Origin: Silanimonas sp021297925
GTDB lineage: Bacteria; Pseudomonadota; Gammaproteobacteria; Xanthomonadales; Xanthomonadaceae
Assembly (NCBI GenBank): GCA_027532825.1
Contig: JAPZTL010000008.1
Location: forward strand, 62,001 to 126,000
Direction of reading: 5' to 3'
Length of the DNA: 64,000 nucleotides
The position numbers were made by a program, and so were the translations under genes. Every line of letters starts with the position of its first letter. Position 1 is the stretch's first letter. The notes under the pieces were generated by a model that searched no databases, was not told the origin of the DNA, and worked only from the letters and a program-made list of their open reading frames with translations. This document shows positions 7,702 through 16,709 of the stretch, piece by piece.

Positions 7702-9567
7702 ATGCGCCTGCTGATCGCCCTGGTCCTCTTCGCCGCCGCCTGCACCGCCCACGCCGCCGACCGCGCCCGCGACGAACACAGTTACGCCGATCCGGTGGCC
7801 GTGCGCATCACCGCGACGGCGCTCGACCTGCGGGTCGATTTCGGCTCCCGCACCCTGCGCGGCGACGCCACCCACACTCTCGCCTGGGCCACGCCGGCGG
7901 CACCGGGGCCGGCGGAGCTGGTCCTCGACACCCGCGACCTCGCGATCGAGCGCGTCCAGGCCCGCGAGGCCGAGGGCCGCTGGCAGCGGGTGCCGTTCTC
8001 GCTGGCGCCGGCCGACCCGATCCTCGGCAGCAAGCTGACGATCACGTTGCCGAAGCGCCTGCCGGAAATCCGCATCCGCTACCGCACCTCCCCGGAGGCC
8101 TCGGGACTGCAGTGGATGACGCCGGCGATGACGGCGGGCGGCAGGCAGCCGCTGCTGTTCAGCCAGTCGCAGTCGATCCATGCGCGCAGCTGGGTGCCCC
8201 TGCAGGACACGCCGGGCGTGCGCTTCACCTACACGGCGCGCCTCCGCACCGCGCCGGGCGTCATGGCGCTGATGAGCGCCGACAACGACCCGGCCGCGAA
8301 GGCGGACGGCGACTACCGCTTCACGATGCCGCAGCCCATCCCCAGCTACCTGCTGGCGATCGCGGTGGGCGACTTCCGCTTCAAGGCGATCTCGGAGCGC
8401 GCCGGCGTCTGGGCCGAGGCGCCGGTGCTGGACCGCGCCGCCGCCGAGTTCGCCGATACCGGGAAGATGATCGAGGTCGCCGAGTCGCTCTACGGCCCGT
8501 ACCGCTGGGGCCGCTACGACCTGCTGATCCTGCCGGCGAGCTTCCCGTTCGGCGGCATGGAGAATCCGCGCCTCTCGTTCATCACGCCGACCGTGATCAC
8601 CGGCGACCAGTCCCTCGTCTCGCTCATCGCGCACGAGCTCGCGCATTCGTGGTCGGGCAACCTCGTGACCAACGCGAGCTGGAAGGACATGTGGCTCAAC
8701 GAGGGCTTCACCACCTACGTCGAGAACCGCATCGTGGAGGCGCTCTACGGCCGCGAGCAGGCTGAGATGGAGAACGTCATCGCCCAGGCCGGCCTGCGCG
8801 GGGTGCTGCGCGACCTGCCGCCGGAGCGCCAGGTGCTGGCCCTGCCCCCCTCGCCGGGCCGTGATCCGGACGAGGCGCTGTCCGACGTGGCCTACATCAA
8901 GGGCCAGTGGTTCCTGCAGTTCCTCGAGCAGCGCTACGGCCGCGAGGCGTTCGACGCCTTCCTGCGCAAGTGGTTCGACGCCCACGCCTTCCAGAGCGTG
9001 ACCAGCGACGATTTCCTCGTGTTCCTGCGCCGCGAGCTGCTGGCCCGCCAGCCGGGCAAGGCCAGCGAGGCGGAGATCGCCGCGTGGATCGCCGGTCCGG
9101 GCATCCCCGAGACCGCGATCCCGGCCACGTCCACGCGCCTCGCCGCCGTCGACGCCGCCCGGGAGGCCTGGCTGAAGCGCCGCAGCACGGCGACCGACCT
9201 CGACGCCCGGGGCTGGATCACGCAGCAGTGGGTGCACTTCCTCGAGGGCTTGCCGGCGGACATCGACGCCGAGCGTCTGGTCGAGCTCGATGCGGCGTTC
9301 CGCTTCACCGGCACGCCGAACGGCGAGATCGCGCAGCGCTGGTACCCGATCACCGTGCGCGCCGGCTACTTCGAGGCCCGGCCGGCGCTGGCGCAGTTCC
9401 TGCGCAAGGTCGGCCGTCGCAAGCTGATCCTGCCGAGCTACGTGGCCCTCGCCGAGACGCCGGACGGCCTCGCCTTCGCCCGCCAGGTCCTGCAGCAGGC
9501 CTCGGCCGGCTACCACCCGATCACCCGGGCGTCGGTGCAGGCCGTGCTCGACGCGGCCGCGAGGTAA
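7702..9567 (+). CDS. Secreted M1 family metallopeptidase
   Basis: Zinc aminopeptidase of the M1 family, 621 residues, exported by the signal peptide MRLLIALVLFAAACTAHA. The substrate anchor GGMENP is at about 284-289. The zinc site is HELAH (His311, His315) with the third ligand Glu334 in NEGFTTYVE, the exact 18-residue spacing of the family. The N-terminal half is the usual beta-sandwich, and the C-terminal third is helical as in leukotriene A4 hydrolase-like enzymes. ATG 7681 is in frame and would add seven residues; a TACACT hexamer at 7665-7670 could drive either start. Likely role: trimming extracytoplasmic peptides for uptake. Confidence 0.88.
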   Translation: MRLLIALVLFAAACTAHAADRARDEHSYADPVAVRITATALDLRVDFGSRTLRGDATHTLAWATPAAPGPAELVLDTRDLAIERVQAREAEGRWQRVPFSLAPADPILGSKLTITLPKRLPEIRIRYRTSPEASGLQWMTPAMTAGGRQPLLFSQSQSIHARSWVPLQDTPGVRFTYTARLRTAPGVMALMSADNDPAAKADGDYRFTMPQPIPSYLLAIAVGDFRFKAISERAGVWAEAPVLDRAAAEFADTGKMIEVAESLYGPYRWGRYDLLILPASFPFGGMENPRLSFITPTVITGDQSLVSLIAHELAHSWSGNLVTNASWKDMWLNEGFTTYVENRIVEALYGREQAEMENVIAQAGLRGVLRDLPPERQVLALPPSPGRDPDEALSDVAYIKGQWFLQFLEQRYGREAFDAFLRKWFDAHAFQSVTSDDFLVFLRRELLARQPGKASEAEIAAWIAGPGIPETAIPATSTRLAAVDAAREAWLKRRSTATDLDARGWITQQWVHFLEGLPADIDAERLVELDAAFRFTGTPNGEIAQRWYPITVRAGYFEARPALAQFLRKVGRRKLILPSYVALAETPDGLAFARQVLQQASAGYHPITRASVQAVLDAAAR

Positions 9568-9573
9568 GCGACG

Positions 9574-10575
9574 ATGCGCGCCGCGCGCGTGCCGACCGTG
9601 TCGTCCGGTGCGCCGCGAGGCTTGCGGCGCCGCACGATCATCCTCGCGGCGCTCGCCTTCGACGTCCTGCTGGTCGTCGGCCTGCTCGCGTGGCGGCCGG
9701 AGTGGGCGCTGCAGGGCTGGTTCGCCGTGCAGCGGCTGCAGGCCGGTGCCAGCGAGCAGGTCGTCGAGGCGGACGGCCAGCGCGTCGTCCAGCTCGAAGC
9801 CGGCCCGGTCGATGCCCCCGTCGTCGTGCTGCTGCACGGCTTCACCGGCAGCAAGGAGAACTGGCTGCCGCTGATGGCCGACCTCGCCCGCGACCACCGC
9901 GTCATCGCGCCGGACCTGCCCGGCTGGGGCGGGAGCGCGCGGGTCGCCGGGGCCGATTACGGCGTGGTGGCGCAGTCCGAGCGCATCGCCGCGTGGCTGG
10001 GCACGCTGCCGCGCCCGCCGGCTTTGCTGGTCGGGCATTCGATGGGCGGGCACATCACGGCCCTGGTCGCCGCGCGCCACCCGGACCTCGTGCCTCGCCT
10101 CGCCCTGATGTCCGCCGCCGGCGTACCCTTCGAGGAGAACGCCTTCGGCCGCGCGGTGCTGGCGGGTGGGCATCCGTTCGCCGTCGAGGACCGCGCCTCG
10201 CTCGATCGCTACCTCGGCCTCGTGTTCACCAACCCGCCGCTCGTACCCTGGCCCGTGGATCGGGCGCTGGTCGCGCGTCGCATCGCCGACCGCGGATTCG
10301 AGGAGTCGGTGCTGTCACGCCTGCGCGGCGCGGAACGCTTCGCCGTGCAGCCGCTGCTGCCGGACATCGCGGCCCCGACCCTGCTGCTGTGGTGCGACGA
10401 CGACCGAGTGATCGATGCCAGCGCGGCGGCCATGTATGCCGCCGGACTGCGCAACGCCCGCACCGTGATGCTGCAGGGTTGCGGGCACATGCCGATGCTG
10501 GCGGCGGTGGAAGACGTGGCCGATGCGCTGCGCTCGCAGGCCACGGTGGCGCTGCCCGCGCCGTCCGTGGAGTAG
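9574..10575 (+). CDS. Membrane-anchored alpha/beta hydrolase
   Basis: A 333-residue alpha/beta-fold hydrolase with one N-terminal membrane segment (about 21-41, IILAALAFDVLLVVGLLAW) and a basic cytoplasmic tip, so the catalytic domain should be periplasmic. The oxyanion region LLHGFTGSKENW is followed by nucleophile Ser156 in GHSMGG. The acid is in WCDDDR (around 275-277), and the catalytic histidine is His305 in GCGHMP. A cap-like helical segment lies between 185 and 245. Substrate unknown; esterase, lipase or ester-amide hydrolase are all possible. It starts six bases after the M1 peptidase and is probably cotranscribed. Confidence 0.82.
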   Translation: MRAARVPTVSSGAPRGLRRRTIILAALAFDVLLVVGLLAWRPEWALQGWFAVQRLQAGASEQVVEADGQRVVQLEAGPVDAPVVVLLHGFTGSKENWLPLMADLARDHRVIAPDLPGWGGSARVAGADYGVVAQSERIAAWLGTLPRPPALLVGHSMGGHITALVAARHPDLVPRLALMSAAGVPFEENAFGRAVLAGGHPFAVEDRASLDRYLGLVFTNPPLVPWPVDRALVARRIADRGFEESVLSRLRGAERFAVQPLLPDIAAPTLLLWCDDDRVIDASAAAMYAAGLRNARTVMLQGCGHMPMLAAVEDVADALRSQATVALPAPSVE

Positions 10576-10609
10576 GCTCGGCAGGCGTTTCCAGCCTGGG
10601 AGTCCGCCG

Positions 10610-12517
10610 ATGCGTGCCACCGTCCTGTTGTCCACTGCCCTGATGCTTGCCGGCGCGCTCGCGCCCGCCGGGTCCGCCGCTGCCGACGCCGTGCCGAAGT
10701 ACACGGCCGCGCAGTTCTTCGACACCACCAGTTTCCGCGTGGCCGATGCGGGCGGACTGGCCTTCTCGCCGGACGGCCGCTCGGTGCTGATCAGCTCCGA
10801 CGCCACGGGGGTCTTCAACGCCTACGCGCTGCCGGTGGCCGGGGGCGCGCCGGTGCCGCTGACCGCCTCGACCACCGACGCCGTGTTCGCCGCGAGCTAC
10901 CTGCCCGACGGCCGCGTGCTGGTGCAGGGCGACAAGGGCGGCAACGAGCTGACGCACGTTTACCTGCGCGAGGCTGATGGCACGCTCCGTGACCTCACGC
11001 CCGGCGACACGCTCAAGGCCGGCTTCGCGGGCCTGAGCCCGGACGGCAAGACCCTGTGGATCACCTCGAACGCCCGCGACCCGCAGGCTTTCGACGTGCT
11101 CGCCTACGACACGACGACGTTCGAGCACCGCGTGCTGTTCCAGAACCCCGGCGGCTTCCTGCCTGCCGAAGTCTCGAACGACGGCCGCTGGGTCGCGATG
11201 GAAAAGCCCAACACCTCGGCGGACTCCGATGTGTACCTCGTCGACTTGCAGGGCGAGGGAAAGCCCACGCTGATCACGCCGGGCGAGGGCGCGGTATCGA
11301 CCAGTGTCTATGGCTTCACGCCGGACTCGAAGACGCTCGTGTTCGCGACCAATGCGCACGGCGAGTTCAACCAGGCTTGGACGCATGACCTCGCCTCGGG
11401 CGAGCAGAAGCCGCTGATCGAAGCCGACTGGGACGTGATGTTCGTTTCGTGGTCGCCGAGCGGCCGCTACCGCGTCTCGGCCATCAATGCCGACGCCAGC
11501 ACCGCGCTCACCATCCTCGATACCCGCGACGGCAAGCCACTCGCGTTCGACGGCTTGCCGGACGGCGACATCGGCAGCGTGCGCTTCTCGCCCGACGAGG
11601 CGCGCGTGGCCTTCACCGTGGCCTCCGACACGTCGCCGTCCGACGTCTTCGTCGCCGACCTCGCCGACCGCAAGGTGCGTCGCCTCACCACCGCGCTCAA
11701 TCCGGCCATCGACGAGTCGCACCTCGTCGAGGCGACGATCGTCCGCTACACGGCCGAGGGCGGCGTGCAGATTCCGTCCGTGCTTTACCGCCCGAAGGGC
11801 GCGTCCGCCGCGAACCCGGTGCCGGCGGTCGTGCTGGTGCACGGTGGCCCGGGTGGGCAGACGCGCCGCGGCTACAGCGCGATGGTCCAGCACCTCGTCA
11901 ACCACGGCTATGCCGTGCTCGGCGCCAACAACCGCGGCTCGTCGGGCTACGGCAAGACCTTCTTCCACATGGACGACCGCCAGCACGGCGAGGGCGACCT
12001 GCGCGACATCGTCGCCGGTGGCGACTGGTTGCGTGCGCAGGACTGGGTGGCCGATGATGAGGTGGCGGTGATGGGCGGCTCCTACGGCGGCTACATCACG
12101 GCCGCGGCGCTCACCTTCCATCCGGAAGCCTTCGAAGCCGGCATCAACATCTTCGGTGTGACCAACTGGGTGCGCACGCTCGAATCCATCCCGGCGTGGT
12201 GGGGCGCGCAGCGGCAGGCGCTCTACGACGAGATGGGCGACCCGGCCACCGACGCCGAGCGCCACCGCCGCATCTCGCCGCTGTTCCACGCGAAGAACAT
12301 CGTGCGGCCGATGCTGGTGGTGCAGGGTGCCAACGACCCGCGCGTGCTGCAGGTGGAATCGGACGAGCTGGTGGCGGCGGCGCGCGCCAACAACGTGCCC
12401 GTGGAGTACGTGCTGTTCCCCGACGAGGGCCATGGGTTCCTGCGCCGCGAGAACCGCATCACCGCGCAGGAGGCCTACCTCAAGTTCCTCGACACCCACG
12501 TGCGAAAGGCCGACTGA
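10610..12517 (+). CDS. Secreted S9 family peptidase (prolyl oligopeptidase/DPP-like)
   Basis: A 635-residue exported serine peptidase. The signal peptide runs to about residue 25 (GSAAA). Residues 50-380 contain repeated beta-propeller blades (for example LAFSPDGRSVLISSD and VRFSPDEARVAFTV). The C-terminal catalytic domain has HGGPGG, nucleophile Ser491 in GGSYGGY, Asp576 in GANDPRV and His608 in DEGHGF. These enzymes remove dipeptides or cut short peptides. A TAGGCT hexamer at 10573-10578 may be its -10 box. A second S9 enzyme is at 40886-42841. Confidence 0.9.
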   Translation: MRATVLLSTALMLAGALAPAGSAAADAVPKYTAAQFFDTTSFRVADAGGLAFSPDGRSVLISSDATGVFNAYALPVAGGAPVPLTASTTDAVFAASYLPDGRVLVQGDKGGNELTHVYLREADGTLRDLTPGDTLKAGFAGLSPDGKTLWITSNARDPQAFDVLAYDTTTFEHRVLFQNPGGFLPAEVSNDGRWVAMEKPNTSADSDVYLVDLQGEGKPTLITPGEGAVSTSVYGFTPDSKTLVFATNAHGEFNQAWTHDLASGEQKPLIEADWDVMFVSWSPSGRYRVSAINADASTALTILDTRDGKPLAFDGLPDGDIGSVRFSPDEARVAFTVASDTSPSDVFVADLADRKVRRLTTALNPAIDESHLVEATIVRYTAEGGVQIPSVLYRPKGASAANPVPAVVLVHGGPGGQTRRGYSAMVQHLVNHGYAVLGANNRGSSGYGKTFFHMDDRQHGEGDLRDIVAGGDWLRAQDWVADDEVAVMGGSYGGYITAAALTFHPEAFEAGINIFGVTNWVRTLESIPAWWGAQRQALYDEMGDPATDAERHRRISPLFHAKNIVRPMLVVQGANDPRVLQVESDELVAAARANNVPVEYVLFPDEGHGFLRRENRITAQEAYLKFLDTHVRKAD

Positions 12518-12560
12518 ACCCGCGCCGGCAGCTTGGCCGCCGGATGCGGTGCTTGGAATG

Positions 12561-12588
12561 AAAACGGGCACCTTGCGGCGCCCGTTTT
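12561..12588. terminator. Bidirectional intrinsic terminator between S9 and M28 peptidase genes
   Basis: AAAACGGGC, ten-base loop, GCCCGTTTT. The A/T ends of the stem give a T-rich tail on both strands, as expected between two convergent genes. Confidence 0.8.
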
Positions 12589-12616
12589 CGTTGGTCCATC
12601 AGCCTCGGTCGAGGCC

Positions 12617-14290
12617 TTAAGGCCCGCGCTGGTCCTTCAGCCGGAACGCGTTGCCCTCGACGTAGTTCGGCCAGTCGCGGCTGGCGCCGAGGCGGCGACC
12701 GACGCCGTAGAGCAGGTTGAGGTCCTCGACCACGCCGCGCAGGTCCCACGAGGGATCGGGGTTGTCGCCCACCTTGTGGTAGCGGTTGGCGCGGTACTCG
12801 GTTTCCCACGCGAGGCCGTACTCGCGTCCCTTCTCGCGGTGGTCGATGCCGCCCTTGGCGTACAGCGCCGGCACGCCGGCCTTGGCGAAGTTGAAGTGGT
12901 CGGAGCGGAAGAAGTAGCCGTTCTGAGGCTCGCTCTCCTCGACCAGCACGCGGCCCTCGCGCGTCGCGATGTCGCGGGCGAGGTCGTCCAGCGTGGAGTT
13001 GCCGAGGCCGATCACGACCAGCTCCTTCGAGGGGCCGACCACGCCCATCGCGTCGAGGTTGATCACCGCGACGGTCTTGTCCAGCGGGATCGACGGATGA
13101 GCGGCGTAGTACTTCGAGCCGAGCAGGCCGGACTCCTCCAGCGTGACGAACAGGAACACGATGCTGCGTTCCGGCGCCGGCTGCTGGACGCTGAACTGTT
13201 CCGCGATCTCGAGCACGCCGGCCACGCCAGTGGCGTTGTCGATGGCGCCGTTGAAGATGCGGTCGCCCATGCCCGAGAAATTGCGCCCGAGGTGGTCCCA
13301 GTGGGCGGTGTAGACGATGGCTTCGTCCGGTCGCGTCGTGCCCGGCAGGACGGCGACGACGTTGTCGGACGTGGCGGTGCGGCTGCTGCTCTTCAGGTCC
13401 AGCGAGAACGTCGCCTTCAGCGGCACCGGCTTGAAGCCGCGCTGGTTGGCGGCGGTGCGCATCGCTTCGAAGTCGAGGCCGGCGTCGGCGAACAGCGTGT
13501 TGGCCGTGGCGGCGTTGATCCAGCCCTGCGCCGGGAGGCGCGGCTCCGGGTCCTCGCTCGGCGGCAGGTCGAACTGCGGGCCGCCCCAGCTGTTCTGCAC
13601 CACTTCCCACGGGTAGGCCGCACCGGCGTCGTCGTGGATGATCAGCGCGGCCTCGGCGCCTTGGCGGGCGGCCTCCTCGAACTTGTAGGTCCAGCGCCCG
13701 TAGTAGGTCATCCGCTTGCCGCCGAACAGCTCGGCGCTGCCGACGTGGAAGCCCGGGTCGTTGATCAGCATCACGACCGTCTTGCCCTTCACGTCGAGGC
13801 CGGCGTAGTCGTTCCAGCCGGCTTCGGGCGCATGGACGCCGTAGCCGACGAACACCAACTCGCTGGCATCGATCTTGACCTCCGATTGCCCGATGCGGGT
13901 GCCGACCACCACGGACGGGCCGATCGCCGGCGCCAGCATCTGCTTCGCGGTGGTGAGGGTGAACGTGCTGGCCGCGGCGTCGGCCTTCGTTTCCACCATC
14001 GGCACGGCCTGCGTCCACGCCCCGTTGTTGCCGGGCTTCAGGCCAAGGCGCTGCAGCTGGGCGACCAAGTACTCGACGGTCTTCGTCTCCCCGACGCCGC
14101 CCGGCGATCGGCCGGCGAAGGCGTCGCTGGCCAGCACGTCGACGTGGGCGCGGAAGTCTTCCGCCGAGATCTCGGGGCCGAAGCCGTGGGGGACGACGGA
14201 AGCCGCCGTGGCAGGCGGTGGGGTGGGGGCGGCGAGCGCCGCGCCCGCGGTCAGGAAGGCGGCCAAGGCCGCCACGGTGGATCGCGTCAC
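12617..14290 (-). CDS. Secreted M28 family zinc aminopeptidase with PA domain
   Basis: A 557-residue exported metallopeptidase starting from GTG at 14290, with signal peptide MTRSTVAALAAFLTAGAALA. Residues 140-240 form a protease-associated (PA) insert domain (ELVFVGYGVHAPEAGWNDYA). The di-zinc site is visible as His330 in TAHWDHLG, bridging Asp351 in GAIDNATG, Glu385/386 in LEESGLLGS, an Asp in NLDAMG and a late His in RYHKVGDNPD. M28 enzymes of this shape release N-terminal residues from peptides. A TAGAAT hexamer on the minus strand at 14320-14325 is a plausible -10 box. Confidence 0.9.
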   Translation of the reverse strand: MTRSTVAALAAFLTAGAALAAPTPPPATAASVVPHGFGPEISAEDFRAHVDVLASDAFAGRSPGGVGETKTVEYLVAQLQRLGLKPGNNGAWTQAVPMVETKADAAASTFTLTTAKQMLAPAIGPSVVVGTRIGQSEVKIDASELVFVGYGVHAPEAGWNDYAGLDVKGKTVVMLINDPGFHVGSAELFGGKRMTYYGRWTYKFEEAARQGAEAALIIHDDAGAAYPWEVVQNSWGGPQFDLPPSEDPEPRLPAQGWINAATANTLFADAGLDFEAMRTAANQRGFKPVPLKATFSLDLKSSSRTATSDNVVAVLPGTTRPDEAIVYTAHWDHLGRNFSGMGDRIFNGAIDNATGVAGVLEIAEQFSVQQPAPERSIVFLFVTLEESGLLGSKYYAAHPSIPLDKTVAVINLDAMGVVGPSKELVVIGLGNSTLDDLARDIATREGRVLVEESEPQNGYFFRSDHFNFAKAGVPALYAKGGIDHREKGREYGLAWETEYRANRYHKVGDNPDPSWDLRGVVEDLNLLYGVGRRLGASRDWPNYVEGNAFRLKDQRGP

Positions 14291-14319
14291 GGGGACACTC
14301 CGGCGTGGGAACGTCCCCG

Positions 14320-14325
14320 ATTCTA
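14320..14325 (-). promoter_or_regulatory. Candidate -10 element of the M28 peptidase gene
   Basis: TAGAAT on the minus strand, 29 bases before the GTG start, in the 61-base gap after the 14352-15083 gene. Five of six consensus bases match. No clear -35 is seen. Confidence 0.4.
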
Positions 14326-14351
14326 GGCGCGGTCGCCCCGGGCGGGGGCGT

Positions 14352-15083
14352 TCACTCCGGCGCGTCCTCGCCCTCGTAGCGAACCGCCTCGGCCCCGCGG
14401 ACCTCGCCGATGCGGGCCGTGGCGTGGACGTAGAGCTTGACCTCGCGCCGGAACACCATCGCGCCGGTGATCTGGGCGTCCGGGCCGATCACGACGCGCG
14501 GCAGCTTCTCGGCGCCCCAGCTCCACCACCCGCGGTTCGGCTCTTCCACCTCGATGCCGCCGGCCTGCGACCCGCGCCCGAGGGTGATGTCGCCGTTCAC
14601 CGTTCGCAGCATGCCTTGGACCTTGCCGCCGTCGAGGCGGATGCCGCCATTCACGGTTTCCAGCTTCCCGGCGACCACGCCGCGCGCGCCGATGCGGATG
14701 GGGCCGTTGACGGTCTCGAGGTCGCCGGACACCTCGCTGTCGATGTCGAGGCTGATGCCGCCGTTGACGGTCTCGGCGCTGCCCAGCTTCACCTTGCCGC
14801 CGACGCTGATGCCGCCATTGACGGTTTCGGCGCTGCCCACGACGGCGCCTTCCTCGATGCTGATGCCGCCGTTCACCGTCTCGGCGCTGCGCACCGTCGC
14901 GCCGCGCTGGATGGTGATGCCGCCGTTCACCGAATCGAGGCTGTCGTAGGTGCCGCCGGCCTGCGCGGTGATGCTGCCGAGCACCTTCGATTCGCTGCGC
15001 GGGGCGTCGGCCAGCGCATGGCCGGCACCGAAGGACAGGGCGACGGCGAGGACCAGCGGGCTGACGCGGACGGGGTGGCGCAT
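14352..15083 (-). CDS. Secreted VNGxI-repeat protein (predicted beta-solenoid)
   Basis: A 243-residue exported protein with signal peptide ending near HALADA (residue 26). Residues 37-166 consist of seven copies of an 18-19 residue unit ending in ETVNGGI or a variant. The regular spacing with alternating hydrophobic and small residues predicts a right-handed parallel beta-solenoid, as in bactofilin-like or DUF4097-like proteins. A final strand-rich part (about 178-243) contains VVIGPDAQITGAMVFRRE and VHATARIGEVRG. Function unknown; a structural or scaffold role in the periplasm is an inference. It is divergent from gpmI. The start ATG at 15083 is supported by the signal peptide. Confidence 0.75.
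   Translation of the reverse strand: MRHPVRVSPLVLAVALSFGAGHALADAPRSESKVLGSITAQAGGTYDSLDSVNGGITIQRGATVRSAETVNGGISIEEGAVVGSAETVNGGISVGGKVKLGSAETVNGGISLDIDSEVSGDLETVNGPIRIGARGVVAGKLETVNGGIRLDGGKVQGMLRTVNGDITLGRGSQAGGIEVEEPNRGWWSWGAEKLPRVVIGPDAQITGAMVFRREVKLYVHATARIGEVRGAEAVRYEGEDAPE
14586..14975 (-). repeat. Seven tandem 18-19 codon units inside the repeat protein gene
   Basis: The VNGxI cores end at residues 56, 74, 92, 110, 129, 148 and 166, giving spacings of 18, 18, 18, 19, 19 and 18. The nucleotide copies are diverged except around the ACCGTCAACGGC-like core, so the array looks old rather than newly expanded. Confidence 0.85.
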
Positions 15084-15173
15084 GGCGGGCTCCGGGGCGG
15101 ACGGATCGTGCCGGGCACCCTGCGCCCCCTCGGCTAGACTTGTCGCCTCCCATTCGTCACTGGTGCATTGGTC

Positions 15174-16709
15174 ATGGCGTCGCGTCCGAAACCCGTCCTG
15201 CTGCTGATCCTCGATGGCTGGGGCCATCGCGACGAGACGGCCGACAACGCCATCGCCCTCGCCCGGGTGCCCCACTGGCGCCGCCTGCTGGCCGAGTGCC
15301 CGCACACCTTGGTCCACACCGAAGGCAGGTTCGTCGGCCTGCCGGACGGTCAGATGGGCAATTCCGAGGTCGGGCACATGAACATCGGCGCCGGCCGCAT
15401 CGTCTACCAGGACCTGACGCGGGTGGACGCCGAGATCGAGAGCGGCGACTTCTACCGCAACGCCGAATTGCTGGCGGCCTGCCACGCGGCCCGCGACGCG
15501 GGAGGCACCCTGCACCTGATGGGCCTGCTCTCCCCGGGCGGGGTGCACTCGCACGAGGCGCATCTGTTCGCGCTGATCGAGATGGCGAAGCGCGAAGGCG
15601 TGGCGCGGGTGGCCGTGCACGCCTTCCTCGACGGCCGCGACATGCCGCCGAAGTCGGCTGAACCTTCGTTGCGCGCCTTGGCCGACGTCATGGCGAAGGC
15701 CGGCAACGCGCACCTCGCCAGCGTGTCGGGCCGCTACTTCGCGATGGATCGCGACCAGCGCTGGGATCGCGTCGAGCTCGCGTTCCGCGCCATGACCGAA
15801 GGCGTCGCCGAGTTCCGCGCGGCCGACGGCCTGGCCGCGCTCGAGGCCGCCTACGCCCGTGGCGAGAACGACGAGTTCGTGAAGCCCACCGTGATCGAGG
15901 GCGCCGCCCCGATGCGCGACGGCGACGCCGTGGTGTTCTTCAATTTCCGCGCCGATCGCGCCCGCCAGATCACCGCGGCCTTCACCGTGCCGGGCTTCGA
16001 CGGTTTCGTGAAGCCGCGCGCGATCGCGCTGTCGCGCTTTGTCGGCATGGCCGAGTACGCGTCGGACCTGCCGGCCAAGGTGGCTTACGCGCCGGAAGAC
16101 CTGCGCGACACGTTGGGCGAGGTCATCGCCGCGGCCGGCTTGAAGCAGCTCCGCATCGCCGAGACCGAGAAGTACGCGCACGTCACCTTCTTCTTCAGCG
16201 GCGGCCGCGAAGCCCTGCTGCCGGGCGAATCGCGCGAACTGGTGCCCTCGCCGAAGGTCGCCACCTACGACCTTCAGCCGGAGATGAGCTGCCCCGAGCT
16301 CACCGACAAGCTGGTCGCCGCCATCCGCGGCGGCGAGGTCGACTTCATCGCCTGCAACATCGCCAACCCGGACATGGTCGGCCACACCGGGGATTTGCAG
16401 GCTGCGATCAAGGCGGCGGAAGCCGTCGACACCGCGCTCGGTCGATTGCGCGACGCCATCGAGTCGGTCGGCGGCGAGATGCTCGTGACCGCCGACCACG
16501 GCAACCTCGAGATGATGCGCGACCCGGAGACGGGCCAGCCGCACACGGCGCACACCGTCGGCCCGGTGCCCTTCGTCTACGTCGGGCGCAAGGCCACGTT
16601 GCGCGCCGGCGGTGCGCTGCGCGACATCGCCCCGACGGTGCTGCAGCTGATGGGCCTCCCGAAGCCGACGGCGATGACCGGCGAATCGCTGGTCCGGTTC
16701 GCCGGATGA
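15174..16709 (+). CDS. gpmI: 2,3-bisphosphoglycerate-independent phosphoglycerate mutase
   Basis: Glycolytic/gluconeogenic enzyme interconverting 3- and 2-phosphoglycerate through a phosphoserine intermediate with two metal ions. The 511-residue product starts at ATG 15174 (MASRPKPVLL). The metal ligand Asp14 is in LILDGWGH, catalytic Ser64 in MGNSEVGHMNIGAGR, the substrate loop HAFLDGRDMPPKSA follows, and the late metal-binding TADHGNLEMM is intact. A TAGACT hexamer at 15135-15140 may be the -10 box. The stop overlaps the envC-like start (ATGA), and the pairing gpmI-envC-ctpA is conserved in Gammaproteobacteria. Confidence 0.96.
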   Translation: MASRPKPVLLLILDGWGHRDETADNAIALARVPHWRRLLAECPHTLVHTEGRFVGLPDGQMGNSEVGHMNIGAGRIVYQDLTRVDAEIESGDFYRNAELLAACHAARDAGGTLHLMGLLSPGGVHSHEAHLFALIEMAKREGVARVAVHAFLDGRDMPPKSAEPSLRALADVMAKAGNAHLASVSGRYFAMDRDQRWDRVELAFRAMTEGVAEFRAADGLAALEAAYARGENDEFVKPTVIEGAAPMRDGDAVVFFNFRADRARQITAAFTVPGFDGFVKPRAIALSRFVGMAEYASDLPAKVAYAPEDLRDTLGEVIAAAGLKQLRIAETEKYAHVTFFFSGGREALLPGESRELVPSPKVATYDLQPEMSCPELTDKLVAAIRGGEVDFIACNIANPDMVGHTGDLQAAIKAAEAVDTALGRLRDAIESVGGEMLVTADHGNLEMMRDPETGQPHTAHTVGPVPFVYVGRKATLRAGGALRDIAPTVLQLMGLPKPTAMTGESLVRFAG

